This document shows positions 19,694 to 28,544 of a DNA stretch of 64,000 nucleotides, one piece after another. The position numbers and the translations under genes were made by a program. This DNA is from Sutcliffiella cohnii. GTDB taxonomy: Bacteria; Bacillota; Bacilli; Bacillales; Bacillaceae_I. The notes beneath the pieces are model-generated. The model saw only the letters and a program-made list of their open reading frames with translations. It was not told where the DNA came from and did no database searches. Each line of letters starts with the position of its first letter. Position 1 is the stretch's first letter. The DNA is taken from NCBI RefSeq assembly GCF_002250055.1, contig NZ_CP018866.1, forward strand, positions 2,286,501 to 2,350,500. Reading direction: 5' to 3'.

Positions 19694-20935
19694 TTAATGA
19701 TGAATTTCCTTCACTTTCTCATCGGAAGGTAGAAAGAATGTCAATAGCCCGATAAATGGTAAACAGGCAGCAAATATTATAGTGTTTGTTAAACCTATTA
19801 AATCAGCAAGCCAACCAAGTGCGACAGAACCAACAGCCCCCATCCCAAAAGCTAAACCTACAATTAGACCAGATACTGTACCTATTTTTCCTGGGACTAA
19901 CTCTTGAGCATATACTACAGTTACAGAGAAACTTGATAAAATGATGAACCCGATAATTCCAATTAATATATAAGCTGTAAACGGACCAACAAACGGTAAT
20001 AGTAATGCTAGTGGTGCAGAACCTAACATTGATAGTAATATAATATTCCTTTTCCCATATCGATCCGCGAGGGGACCTCCGAAAAAAGTACCTACTGCTC
20101 CAGTCGCTAAAAAGATAAAAATATAAATTTGTGCCTCTGTTATCGTTAAACCATATTCGTTTATAATATAAAACGCATAAAAGCTCGTAATACCTGCATG
20201 GAACCATGAACGTGCAAATACAAGAAAAATTAATAAACAGATAGAAAATACGATTATTTTCTTATGCTTCTTATTTGTTTCGGTATTATTACTATGAGAT
20301 TTCTTCTTTATAGATACTGTTCTAACATTTTTAATTTCATTACTATACCACTTAGCAATATAAAGTAAGAGAATAATAGCCAAACCTGCAACTACTGTAA
20401 AGGAAAGAGCTCCTCTTTGACCGAAAGGGATTAAAATAATTGCGGCTATTAGTGGAGCAAGTGCTTGACCTGAGTTTCCTCCAACTTGGTATATAGATTG
20501 AGCTAATCCTCTTTTATTCCCTGCCGCCATGTACGCAACACGGGATCCTTCAGGATGAAAAGTAGCGGAGCCAATTCCTATTAGTAAGACCGAAACAATA
20601 ATTAACCAATAAGAGTTTGCTAGGGCAATACCTACAATACCAATGAATGAAAAACAAAGGCCAATCGGCAAAGCGTAAGGGGATGGTCGCTTATCCGTAT
20701 ACATACCTACTAATGGTTGCATAAGGGATGATGTAAAATTAAGCGCAAAACCAATTAGCCCAATTTGCGTAAATGTTAGTCCCATACTTCCTTGTAGTAT
20801 AGGAAACATAGCGGGAACAACAGATTGTAAAGCGTCATTTAACAAATGAACAAAACCAATTACGAAAAGAATAGGATAAACTGTTGTTTTTTCCTCATTC
20901 GTTAAAGGCATTGATAACTTTTTCGCTTCTTGCAT
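19694..20935 (-). CDS. MFS exporter, fosmidomycin-resistance (Fsr) type
   Basis: A 413-residue major facilitator with 12 predicted membrane segments in two halves separated by a charged loop (about 205-225). The first helix reads HLLNDALQSVVPAMFPIL and the fourth ATFHPEGSR, both typical of the fosmidomycin-resistance MFS subfamily. Such proteins are proton-driven drug or metabolite exporters. The natural substrate is not known. It is divergent from the threonine aldolase locus. Confidence 0.8.
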   Translation of the reverse strand: MQEAKKLSMPLTNEEKTTVYPILFVIGFVHLLNDALQSVVPAMFPILQGSMGLTFTQIGLIGFALNFTSSLMQPLVGMYTDKRPSPYALPIGLCFSFIGIVGIALANSYWLIIVSVLLIGIGSATFHPEGSRVAYMAAGNKRGLAQSIYQVGGNSGQALAPLIAAIILIPFGQRGALSFTVVAGLAIILLLYIAKWYSNEIKNVRTVSIKKKSHSNNTETNKKHKKIIVFSICLLIFLVFARSWFHAGITSFYAFYIINEYGLTITEAQIYIFIFLATGAVGTFFGGPLADRYGKRNIILLSMLGSAPLALLLPFVGPFTAYILIGIIGFIILSSFSVTVVYAQELVPGKIGTVSGLIVGLAFGMGAVGSVALGWLADLIGLTNTIIFAACLPFIGLLTFFLPSDEKVKEIHH

Positions 20936-21084
20936 AAATATCCGCTCCTTTATGTATCTAGAGATATGATATCATGACAATATTTAGAAATGAATAAAAA
21001 AATTTCGATTTGCTAAATATTTTATACTGTTCTTTTTCATATTGTTTTATAATAAAAGAAATATAAGTAAAAGGAGTAATCCCA

Positions 21085-22111
21085 TTGATTGATTTAAGAA
21101 GTGATACAGTAACAAAACCTACTGAAGAAATGAGACGTGCCGCATATGAAGCGGAGGTAGGTGACGATGTTTATCGTGAAGACCCTACAGTAAACGTACT
21201 AGAAGAAAAAGCCGCAGAAATTTTAGGAAAAGAATCAGCATTATTTGTAACGAGCGGTACACAAGGTAACCAGATTGCTGTTTTAACACATTGTCGACCT
21301 GGGAATGAGATATTATTAGAATCTGAATCTCATATTTTTTACTACGAATCTGGTGCTGTCGCTGCTTTTGCAGGAGTTCAAACAAGAACTATAAATGGAG
21401 TAAAAGGTCGAATGGATCCTTTACAAATAGAGTCTTGCAATTAGAGGGGAGGATCAACATTTTCCAGAAACCGGATTGATATGTCTTGAAAACACTCATA
21501 ATCGTGCTGGAGGAGCAGTTGTCCCTTATGAAAACATGAAAGATGTCTATGAACTTTCAAGAAAATATAATGTTCCTGTACACGTTGATGGCGCTAGACT
21601 TTTCAACGCAGCTGTAAGTAGTAACTGTTCCGTTCAGCAATTTACACAATATAGTGATACTGTTCAAATTTGTCTCTCTAAAGGATTAGGTGCGCCAGTC
21701 GGCTCTATTCTTGCAGGTTCAAAAAGTTATATCGAAAAGGCGAGGAAATGGAGAAAAAGATTAGGTGGTGGACTACGCCAAGCAGGTATTCTCGCAGCAC
21801 CTGGTATCATTGCATTAACGAAAATGACAGAAAGACTAGCAGAAGATCATGAAAACGCAACAAGATTGGCTAGCAGTCTTCAGGAAATTAATTCCATTGA
21901 AGTCGTAAATGACGTTGATACTAATATTATAGTTGTGGATGTAAAAAATACTGGATACTCATCCGAACAGTTTGTTCATTTATTAGAAAAAAACGGTGTT
22001 CGTGCAGTGACTTTCGGCCCTACGACAGTTCGATTTACAACCCATTACGACGTCTCTACTAACGATATTGACAGAGCAATTCATATTATTCATTCCATTA
22101 TTAAGCACTAA
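21085..22111 (+). pseudogene. ltaA: Low-specificity L-threonine aldolase, frameshifted
   Basis: Two abutting frames together give a complete PLP-dependent threonine aldolase of about 341 residues. Frame 1 starts with TTG at 21085 (after AAAGGAG), contains [13 protein letters not shown] and runs to residue 117. It then meets an extra T at 21435/21436 (TCTTGCA where TCTGCA is expected) and stops at 21444. Frame 2 resumes at 21437 ([22 protein letters not shown]) and is open to 22111, including the PLP lysine motif CLSKGLGAPVG. Everything else looks intact, so this is a recent mutation or a sequencing error. The enzyme would convert threonine to glycine and acetaldehyde. Confidence 0.8.
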
Positions 22112-22136
22112 GAGTATAACTCTTAGTGCTTTTTTT
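22104..22136 (+). terminator. Intrinsic terminator after the aldolase locus
   Basis: 12-bp stem AGCACTAAGAGT/ACTCTTAGTGCT and seven T; it contains the stop codon. Confidence 0.9.
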
Positions 22137-22211
22137 ACGCTTACACTTAGCCGAATCAAGGAAGCACCAGGCGGGAATCCTAAAAAGACTAACATAAGGA
22201 GAGGGATCACT

Positions 22212-23042
22212 TTGATATTTGGTTGCCACGTTAGTATCCGAAATGGATACTATGCCGCTGCAAAAACAGCGAAACAATATAACGCTAGTGCTTTTCAATT
22301 TTTCCCGAAAAATCCACGAAGTTTAAAAATAAAAAAATGGGACCGAAATGATACAAAATTGTGTAAAGACTTTTGTACAGAAAATGGGATTCTCTCCATC
22401 GCCCACAGCCCATACCCGACAAACCTCATACCGGAAAATGAAGTTATGTTAAAAGCAAATGTGGATTCCATTATAAATGACCTAGAAATTATCGAGGAAT
22501 GTGGTTCTATTGGACTTGTCGTTCACTTTGGTGTTTATAAAGGAAATAATGTACTACACGGTTATGAAAAAATGATACATACATTAAATGAAGTTTTATC
22601 GAGGTGGAATGGAAAAAGTTTGTTGTTAATAGAAAATAACGCAGGAAAAGGTGGAGGTATGGGAACAACAATAGAAGAGCTCGTTCAAATCCGAAATCTT
22701 GTAGACTACCCTGAAAAAATCGGCTTTTGTTTGGATAGTTGTCACGCTTTTGCTAGCGGAATGTGGTCGGGTGATAATTGGGAAGAGGTAGAGATAAAAG
22801 GAAAGGAATTAGGCTATTTTCAACATGTAAAAGCAGTTCATTTGAATAACTCAAAATACAAAACAGGTTCAATGAAGGATCGTCATGCAAATATCAGTAA
22901 TGGACAAATAACGATTGAGCAAATGAAACGTTTTATTTTATCTCATTCATTAAAAGACCTTCCAATGATCTTAGAAACACCATCATCGGAAGGTATAACG
23001 CATAAAGAAGAAATAAATTATTTAATACAACAGTTTAACTAG
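22212..23042 (+). CDS. Endonuclease IV (Nfo)-like AP endonuclease
   Basis: A 276-residue TIM-barrel protein of the AP endonuclease 2 family, which cleaves DNA at abasic sites with three zinc ions. It begins GCHVSIRNGYY and carries the expected metal-ligand positions: His in IAHSPY, His in LVVHFG, Glu in LLLIENNAG, Asp/His in CLDSCHAF, and DRHANI near the end, with Glu in MILETPS. I place the start at TTG 22212, seven bases after AAGGAGAGG; the frame is open further upstream but without a site. It may be a second Nfo paralogue, as Bacillus usually has another copy. Confidence 0.8.
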   Translation: MIFGCHVSIRNGYYAAAKTAKQYNASAFQFFPKNPRSLKIKKWDRNDTKLCKDFCTENGILSIAHSPYPTNLIPENEVMLKANVDSIINDLEIIEECGSIGLVVHFGVYKGNNVLHGYEKMIHTLNEVLSRWNGKSLLLIENNAGKGGGMGTTIEELVQIRNLVDYPEKIGFCLDSCHAFASGMWSGDNWEEVEIKGKELGYFQHVKAVHLNNSKYKTGSMKDRHANISNGQITIEQMKRFILSHSLKDLPMILETPSSEGITHKEEINYLIQQFN

Positions 23043-23830
23043 ATTGAATTTTTCTTTTGTTTATCTTCTTTTCCTTTTCCTTTTCCTTGTTTTACTTGCA
23101 AACGATGTACTACATTTGGTTTTGTAACGACAATTTCTTTAATATATTGAATGGTATGCTTATACTGAAACATTAAAGAATCTAAAACTGTTTCTATTTT
23201 TTCTACAATAGATGTTTTGATTCCATCTAATTGATTTAATATTTTTCGATTTGTAACTTCTTGTTTATCAAAACGTTCTATTATTGACTTATGAAACATT
23301 TCTTGAATTTCTAATTTATCATTCATTTTTTCCAATAATTCATCTTGATTCTCTAATTGATTTTGCAATGTTTGTTGGGTGGAATGATATTCGTCAATTC
23401 TTTTTACTAGCTTTTGCGTTAGTTGTTCTAGAAAAGCAAGCTGTTCAACAGAAGCCTCGTTTAATAGTTGCTCATCATCTATCATTTTTTCTATTTTAGT
23501 ACTTAATGATTCTAAATGTTGTAACCGATTCATTATCTCGTTGTGATTGATATCGTTTCGTTTTACTTCTTTAACAATTTCATTCGTAGTATGTTCTTGT
23601 TCAGATAGTTTCGTTGTTAATTCATTTAACGATTTAAATTGTTCAACTTTATGATTTTGGAGATCAATTGTCATTGATTGTACATTTTTTAAAAAGTTGC
23701 CGTTCATTTCTTTTTGCTCATTTAACAATTGCTGTAAATAATTCATCCGGTATTGTTCTTGCTGATGTTGTTTTATACTATCTACATACAACTTAGGCTT
23801 TCTATTAGTTGATTGTCTCGAAGACTGCAT
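23039..23830 (-). CDS. Coiled-coil protein, function unknown
   Basis: A 263-residue protein that is almost entirely predicted coiled coil (about residues 20-225), rich in Gln, Asn, Glu and Lys, with a basic Lys/Gly tail (VKQGKGKGKEDKQKK). It has no signal peptide or membrane segment. I do not recognise a family. Its stop codon overlaps the stop of the endonuclease IV-like gene on the opposite strand in the palindrome CTAG, and no terminator separates them. It lies near spore-coat genes, which makes a spore-related structural role possible but unproven. Confidence 0.65.
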   Translation of the reverse strand: MQSSRQSTNRKPKLYVDSIKQHQQEQYRMNYLQQLLNEQKEMNGNFLKNVQSMTIDLQNHKVEQFKSLNELTTKLSEQEHTTNEIVKEVKRNDINHNEIMNRLQHLESLSTKIEKMIDDEQLLNEASVEQLAFLEQLTQKLVKRIDEYHSTQQTLQNQLENQDELLEKMNDKLEIQEMFHKSIIERFDKQEVTNRKILNQLDGIKTSIVEKIETVLDSLMFQYKHTIQYIKEIVVTKPNVVHRLQVKQGKGKGKEDKQKKNSI

Positions 23831-24126
23831 TTAATATACACTCCTTTTACACGATAAGAAGGAAAGAGACAGGATAAGGAAATGCATGAATCAGGAGCAA
23901 TAGCTGCTGATTGTTAGTAAAGCCTTATACAGGGATAAATTATTATATGATTCGCATTCGTTTTTGTTAAAGTACTTAATGATACATATTAATTTACATG
24001 AATGTCCCATACCACTCCATCTACAATAATTTTCGGGCGCTTGTTAGCAATGTCGTATAACTATAAAGAGAGAAAGTTATGTAACAAAAAGAAAAAAGGG
24101 CATACTAACATTGGAGGTGATGACCG
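23831..24126. other. Gene-free stretch with an inverted repeat
   Basis: About 296 bases without a supported gene. An imperfect inverted repeat AATCAGGAGC/GCTGCTGATT lies at 23889-23912; it has no T tract. The region should hold the promoters of the two divergent flanking genes. Confidence 0.4.
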
Positions 24127-24291
24127 ATGGAAAATAAAGATAAAAGCACTGATATAGCTGGTAGAACATATGATGTTAAAGACTATAATCGCAGTGATGA
24201 ACTTTCTTCTGGCTTAGCAGAGACTCACGAGCAAGTTAGCGATAGTTATATGGCTGGTGAAACATTTCAAGAGCCTAAAAATAAAAAATAA
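24127..24291 (+). CDS. YozQ/DUF4025-like small protein (54 aa)
   Basis: A 54-codon frame preceded by GGAGGTGATGACCG. The product reads MENKDKSTDIAGRTYDVKDY then contains GLAETHEQVSD and YMAGETFQ, which fits my memory of the DUF4025 family (B. subtilis YozQ). It is hydrophilic and probably disordered. Function is unknown. It lies next to spore-coat genes and ends before a bidirectional terminator. Confidence 0.65.
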   Translation: MENKDKSTDIAGRTYDVKDYNRSDELSSGLAETHEQVSDSYMAGETFQEPKNKK

Positions 24292-24347
24292 ATAAACCTA
24301 TACTTATGTTTCAATTATAAAGATTGAGAATAAATGATGAAATGAAT

Positions 24348-24376
24348 AAGAGGAAGCACTTTCGCTTCCTCTTTAT
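24348..24376. terminator. Bidirectional terminator
   Basis: Stem AAGAGGAAGC/GCTTCCTCTT with a six-base loop, between the convergent small gene and cotX. Confidence 0.8.
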
Positions 24377-24426
24377 ATTGTAAAAGGGGGTGCTTGCATG
24401 GAGTTTTTAGTTAATGGAGGGAGGGA

Positions 24427-24933
24427 TTATAAAACGCCAACTCTAATAATTAATGCTACTAAAATCTGTAACAATAGTTGAATGTTAATGACTAAATCAG
24501 TATCTGCAGTTCGTACACTTACATTTTTAGAATTTCTAATAAGAGTTTGTTGTTTATTCACTTGAACCGTTTTAGATTTTTGTACTAATTCCTGCGAGAT
24601 TCTTTGTGCTTCCGTGCTATCTGCAATAGAAAGGTTTAACACTAAATCAATTGCTGCTTGAATTGCTGCTTGAAGGGATACTGCTGCTTTCGTATCAATT
24701 GTAATAACATCAATGTCGCAAGAATCCTCAATAATAATTTGCTCATAGGACTCTTGAATTACTTTATTTTCTTGAACAGATTGTTGAACATCATCTTTAC
24801 ATAATGGATGACGTGCTCTATCATCTAAAGCACTCCATCTTTTAGTGTGATGACGTCGGTCACATCCTGTATCAAATATACTTGCTTGATGACGACGGTC
24901 ACACCCTGAATCAAATAACCATGGACTACCCAT
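24427..24933 (-). CDS. cotX: Spore coat protein CotX
   Basis: A 168-residue coat protein. The C-terminal part (about 55-168) matches the CotX/CotV domain: DVQQSVQEN, IIIEDSCDIDV, TDTKAAVSLQAAIQAA and a terminal ISV-like repeat ending LLQILVALIIRVGVL. CotX belongs to the insoluble, cross-linked outer coat/crust of Bacillus spores. The N-terminus holds two near-copies of a short motif, FDSGCDRRH (7-15) and FDTGCDRRH (20-28), plus further Cys, suited to disulfide or metal linkage. It is the second gene of a unit with the CotW-like gene, 11 bases downstream of it. Late mother-cell expression is expected. Confidence 0.85.
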   Translation of the reverse strand: MGSPWLFDSGCDRRHQASIFDTGCDRRHHTKRWSALDDRARHPLCKDDVQQSVQENKVIQESYEQIIIEDSCDIDVITIDTKAAVSLQAAIQAAIDLVLNLSIADSTEAQRISQELVQKSKTVQVNKQQTLIRNSKNVSVRTADTDLVINIQLLLQILVALIIRVGVL

Positions 24934-24944
24934 TTAAATTCCTC

Positions 24945-25160
24945 CTATTTATTTTTTTCCTCTTTTTTATACTCGCGCTGGAGTCTTTCTGCTGTTGCTT
25001 GTAAATCTTTCACTAATTTTCTTAGGTGTTGTTTTTGACTAGCGCTGAGACTGTTTTTATCTAGTTTTACATTGTGCTTGCGAAGAATATTGTCAACTAA
25101 TAAGTTAGCGCTAGATTCTGCAACTTTGTTCATTTCATTTTGGAAGTCTCTTTTACTCAA
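24945..25160 (-). CDS. CotW-like spore coat protein
   Basis: A 71-residue charged helical protein. The region LVDNILRKHNVKLDKNSLSA followed by LRKLVKDLQATAERL resembles the N-terminal part of B. subtilis CotW, and its position directly upstream of cotX mirrors the cotVWXYZ cluster. It is shorter than B. subtilis CotW, lacking the basic C-terminal extension. The start codon is TTG after GGAGGTGA. It is probably an insoluble coat or crust component. Confidence 0.7.
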   Translation of the reverse strand: MSKRDFQNEMNKVAESSANLLVDNILRKHNVKLDKNSLSASQKQHLRKLVKDLQATAERLQREYKKEEKNK

Positions 25161-25192
25161 ACCTATTCACCTCCATTAACTAGTTTCAATAG

Positions 25193-25201
25193 TATTCTAT
25201 G
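25193..25201 (-). promoter_or_regulatory. Possible sigma-K -10 element for cotW-cotX
   Basis: Minus-strand CATAGAATA matches the sigma-K -10 consensus CATANNNTA, 33 bases before the CotW-like start. No convincing -35 element is at the expected distance. Confidence 0.35.
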
Positions 25202-25378
25202 TGTATTTCTCCCAACTGCTTGGACTAATTTACTGATGAATCTATCTATTTTTTTATAATTAATGAAAAATGGAGATATATGTACTAGAGATAGTAGCGT
25301 AAAAAATATTCTTATTTAAGTAACCCTTACCTAACCCTTCACATATATTGGGCATGAAGTACGTTTGGAGGGATGACT

Positions 25379-26206
25379 ATGTTTTATCATGTAAAAGAAC
25401 TACAATATCGAGCGAAACCAGAAAGACCCGATCCAGTCTACGCCAAAAAGTTACAAGAAATATTAGGTGGACAATTTGGAGAAATTTCAGTTGCAATGCA
25501 ATATTTGTTTCAAGGTTGGAATACTTCAAGAGGTTTAGAAAAATACCGTGACTTATTAATGGACACTGGCACTGAAGAGTTAGCACATATTGAAATGTTA
25601 AGTACGATGATTGCTAGACTATTGGATAAAGCACCTGTAAAAGATCAAGAACACGCAGCTAAAAATCCAGTAATTGAAGCAATCATGGGAGGAATGAACC
25701 CTCAACATGCCATTGTGTCTGGATTAGGAGCTATGCCGGTAAATAGCGTTGGCGTGCCTTGGAATGCAGGGTATATTGTTGCAAGTGGAAATCTTTTAGC
25801 TGACTTTCGTGCAAATTTAAATGCGGAATCTCAAGGTAGGCTACAAGCGGTTCGACTTTATGAAATGACAGAAGACCGTGGTGTGAAAGATATGTTATCG
25901 TGGTTAATCGCACGTGATACAGCCCATCAAAACCAGTGGATGGCTGCCATTGCCGAATTAGAAGCACAAGAAGGAAGAGTAGTGCCTAACACTTTCCCAC
26001 GAGAACTTCAAAAACAAGAAGTGGCCTATGCGTTTATGAACCTTTCAGCTGGAGAGGAAAGTAGTACTGGTAGATGGGCATCTGGAAAAAGTATGGACAG
26101 TATGGGTGTATTCCAATATGTTCAACACCCGGTGCCATTTGCGAAAAAACCAACTATTCCACCTGCGCCACCAAGCCTGCATAATACACCACCAATGTTG
26201 AAATAA
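25379..26206 (+). CDS. Manganese catalase (YdbD type)
   Basis: A 275-residue dimanganese catalase that breaks down hydrogen peroxide. Metal ligands of the four-helix bundle are visible as Glu in GQFGEISVAMQY, the EELAHIEML motif, and Glu/His pairs in NAESQGRLQAVRLYEMTED and RDTAHQNQW. Length and sequence are closer to B. subtilis YdbD than to the shorter coat protein CotJC. The C-terminus is Pro-rich. I chose the ATG at 25379, seven bases after GGAGG, rather than the one at 25373. Its place opposite the coat operon suggests expression in sporulation or stress. Confidence 0.85.
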   Translation: MFYHVKELQYRAKPERPDPVYAKKLQEILGGQFGEISVAMQYLFQGWNTSRGLEKYRDLLMDTGTEELAHIEMLSTMIARLLDKAPVKDQEHAAKNPVIEAIMGGMNPQHAIVSGLGAMPVNSVGVPWNAGYIVASGNLLADFRANLNAESQGRLQAVRLYEMTEDRGVKDMLSWLIARDTAHQNQWMAAIAELEAQEGRVVPNTFPRELQKQEVAYAFMNLSAGEESSTGRWASGKSMDSMGVFQYVQHPVPFAKKPTIPPAPPSLHNTPPMLK

Positions 26207-26262
26207 ACTCTCACATAAGATGTGGACCATAGTCAATAACATAATATTACGAGGTATAAGAG

Positions 26263-26292
26263 AGGGAGGCATTTTGTTTACTCCCTTTTTTT
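26263..26292 (+). terminator. Probable intrinsic terminator
   Basis: Short stem AGGGAG/CTCCCT with a 12-base loop and seven T, after the catalase gene. Confidence 0.6.
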
Positions 26293-26369
26293 ATGGAAAG
26301 ATAATTTTTTTAAAATGATTATGTTATACTATTTTTTATTTATAAAATATTTCAAAAAAAGGGGATAGT

Positions 26370-27323
26370 ATGATGAAGAAGATTGGCATTATTGGACTTG
26401 GAGTAATCGGCCAAAGACTTATTAAGCAATTTCAAGAAAGTAATGAAATCGAAATTTACGCAATATGTGATACAAACGAACAGTTAGTTTTAGAAACGGC
26501 AAAACAATTAGCAAATGTACATAGCTACACTGATTATAAATTATTAATACAACTTCCAGAAATAGATTTAATATATATTGCAGTTCCACCTTCACTACAT
26601 AATGAAATTTCAATCTATGCAATACAACACAGTAAGCATATTTTATGCGAAAAACCACTTGCTAATTCATTAGAAGAAGCGGAAGAAATGAAAGAGAAAG
26701 CTAAACAATCCGGTATCATCCATGCTATTCATTTCCCCCTTGCCTATAGTTTTCCGTTTTGGGAGCTGAAAAAAATGTTAAACGACGGGATGTTAGGGGA
26801 AGTGAAAAGAGCTACCTTAAAAATGCATTTTCATGAATGGCCAAGACCTTGGCAAAAAACAAATTGGATTGGTAAAAAATTTCAAGGTGGCTTTATTAGA
26901 GAAATAATGCCACATTATTTACAAATGTTAATTCATTTATTTGGTAACGATGCAAAAGTAACTTACGCTGAAATAGATTATCCAAATGATGAAGTCAGTA
27001 GTGAAACGAGTGTTGTTGCTACGCTTCAATGGAAAAATGGGTTTAAATTAGTGGTAGACGGTTATGTAGGAAGCGCTGAAGAGGAACACTTACAATTTGT
27101 AATACATGGAACGGAAGCATCTGTATCTCTTGAAAATTGGAGAGAGTTTAAAAAGGCTAATAAAGGTGGTGCTTTCCAAAAAGTGAACGAAGGTGCTCCA
27201 TTATCATTAATAAGTGAACTAAATAAAGAGTTAAACGGAGAAAATGGATTTATTATCAACTTTGAAGAAGGCTATTATGTACAAAAGCTACTAGAAGGGA
27301 TTTTACATTTTAACCAAAAATAA
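26370..27323 (+). CDS. Gfo/Idh/MocA-family oxidoreductase
   Basis: A 317-residue NAD(P)-dependent sugar or inositol-type dehydrogenase. The N-terminal Rossmann domain has GIIGLGVIGQRL, and the catalytic-lysine motif EKPLA lies near residue 95. The C-terminal alpha/beta domain (about 125-315) has the conserved GGFIREIMPH stretch. The substrate cannot be inferred because no sugar-metabolism genes are adjacent. The start could be either of two consecutive ATG codons after AAAGGGG. Confidence 0.8.
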   Translation: MMKKIGIIGLGVIGQRLIKQFQESNEIEIYAICDTNEQLVLETAKQLANVHSYTDYKLLIQLPEIDLIYIAVPPSLHNEISIYAIQHSKHILCEKPLANSLEEAEEMKEKAKQSGIIHAIHFPLAYSFPFWELKKMLNDGMLGEVKRATLKMHFHEWPRPWQKTNWIGKKFQGGFIREIMPHYLQMLIHLFGNDAKVTYAEIDYPNDEVSSETSVVATLQWKNGFKLVVDGYVGSAEEEHLQFVIHGTEASVSLENWREFKKANKGGAFQKVNEGAPLSLISELNKELNGENGFIINFEEGYYVQKLLEGILHFNQK

Positions 27324-27424
27324 CGGTACTCCTCCCATTTTTCGCGGAAATTACCAACTATAGTTTCAAATGAAAAAAGAAACGATATAAAGGTAATATC
27401 CTAATAAAAAAGGAGGAGACTTAA

Positions 27425-28408
27425 GTGAATATTAAAAATATTTTTATTGGTAGTGCATTATTATTGGCACTAACAGGATGTAATATGGGTGCTCAAGATG
27501 GTGCCCAAGGATATGGAAACGGTACTACTGGTGTAACATATGATGGTGGGCCATTAGGGCAAAACGCCAATCAAATGGGAACTTTACGACATGGTGCGGA
27601 CCGAAACAATACTAACTTAACGAACCGATTAACTGGAACGAACGATAATTTAGGGGATATTACAAACGTAACGCATCGAAATCAGACTCGAAATAATGAA
27701 CCAACTGGTGATGAAGTTTTAAGAGTAAAACAGGGTTATATTACAATTGATCCAAACGCATATATGACTACAACACCTAGTAGTAAATTCCCTCATAGTG
27801 AACAAATTAGACGTGGTGAATTTAAAGTATATCGTTTTGGAAAACAAGGTGGGCAAGGTGGCGGACAAGCTGCTGCACCAAATCAGGGACAAGGACAAGC
27901 TCAACAAACACCTGGCCAACAGCAAGCACCTGAACAAGCTACTCCAGTTCCTCCAACAAGTGACAGAGAACAACAAGAACAGCAAGGGCAACAACAGCAA
28001 CAACAACCGACAGAACAAGCAAATCAAGGAATTAGCGACGTAGAACAACGAGTAATTGAATTAACAAATGCAGAGAGACGAAAAAATGGATTATCAGATT
28101 TAAAAGCAGATGCATCAATAAGTAATGTTGCACGTCAAAAATCAGTTGATATGCAACAAAATAATTACTTCTCACATACAAGTCCTACTTATGGATCTCC
28201 GTTTGACATGATGAGAGATTTCGGAATTAGTTATAATACTGCTGGTGAAAACATCGCCATGGGACAACGTACACCTGAAGAAGTAGTAAATGCTTGGATG
28301 AATAGTGAAGGGCATAGAAAGAATATCTTAAGTCCTAATTTCACACATATCGGTGTAGGTTATACAGAAAATGGACATTATTGGACACAAATGTTTGTCG
28401 GAAGATAA
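27425..28408 (+). CDS. CAP/SCP-domain lipoprotein (YkwD-like)
   Basis: A 327-residue lipoprotein with lipobox LALTGC and lipidated Cys19. Residues 20-145 are Asn/Gly/Thr-rich. Residues about 145-200 form a low-complexity Gly/Gln/Pro linker. Residues about 205-327 are a CAP domain with HTSPTYG, GENIAMG, SEGHRKNIL and HIGVGY motifs. B. subtilis YkwD has the same C-terminal domain. Family function in bacteria is unclear; many are linked to spores or the envelope. The start is GTG after AAAGGAGGAG. Confidence 0.8.
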   Translation: MNIKNIFIGSALLLALTGCNMGAQDGAQGYGNGTTGVTYDGGPLGQNANQMGTLRHGADRNNTNLTNRLTGTNDNLGDITNVTHRNQTRNNEPTGDEVLRVKQGYITIDPNAYMTTTPSSKFPHSEQIRRGEFKVYRFGKQGGQGGGQAAAPNQGQGQAQQTPGQQQAPEQATPVPPTSDREQQEQQGQQQQQQPTEQANQGISDVEQRVIELTNAERRKNGLSDLKADASISNVARQKSVDMQQNNYFSHTSPTYGSPFDMMRDFGISYNTAGENIAMGQRTPEEVVNAWMNSEGHRKNILSPNFTHIGVGYTENGHYWTQMFVGR

Positions 28409-28416
28409 ATCGCGTT

Positions 28417-28450
28417 AGAAACCTTCTAAAATTAGAAGGTTTCTCTTATT
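28417..28450 (+). terminator. Intrinsic terminator
   Basis: Perfect 13-bp stem AGAAACCTTCTAA/TTAGAAGGTTTCT with a two-base centre, then a T-rich stretch. Confidence 0.8.
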
Positions 28451-28544
28451 TACACTTGTTGAAAAATTTTTTCTTTTTTCAATAAAAAAAACACATGCTA
28501 TAGTTGATATTGCAATTAATGATTAGTATTAAAGGAAGAGCTAA

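Noticed and set aside
21430..21445. Programmed frameshift in the threonine aldolase gene
   Set aside because: There is no slippery heptamer, stimulatory site or structure, and the enzyme family is not known to use frameshifting.
24399..24482. 27-codon frame starting MEFLVNGG after AAAGGGGG, opposite the cotX end
   Set aside because: It overlaps cotX on the other strand and is very short with no known relative; not enough to call a gene.
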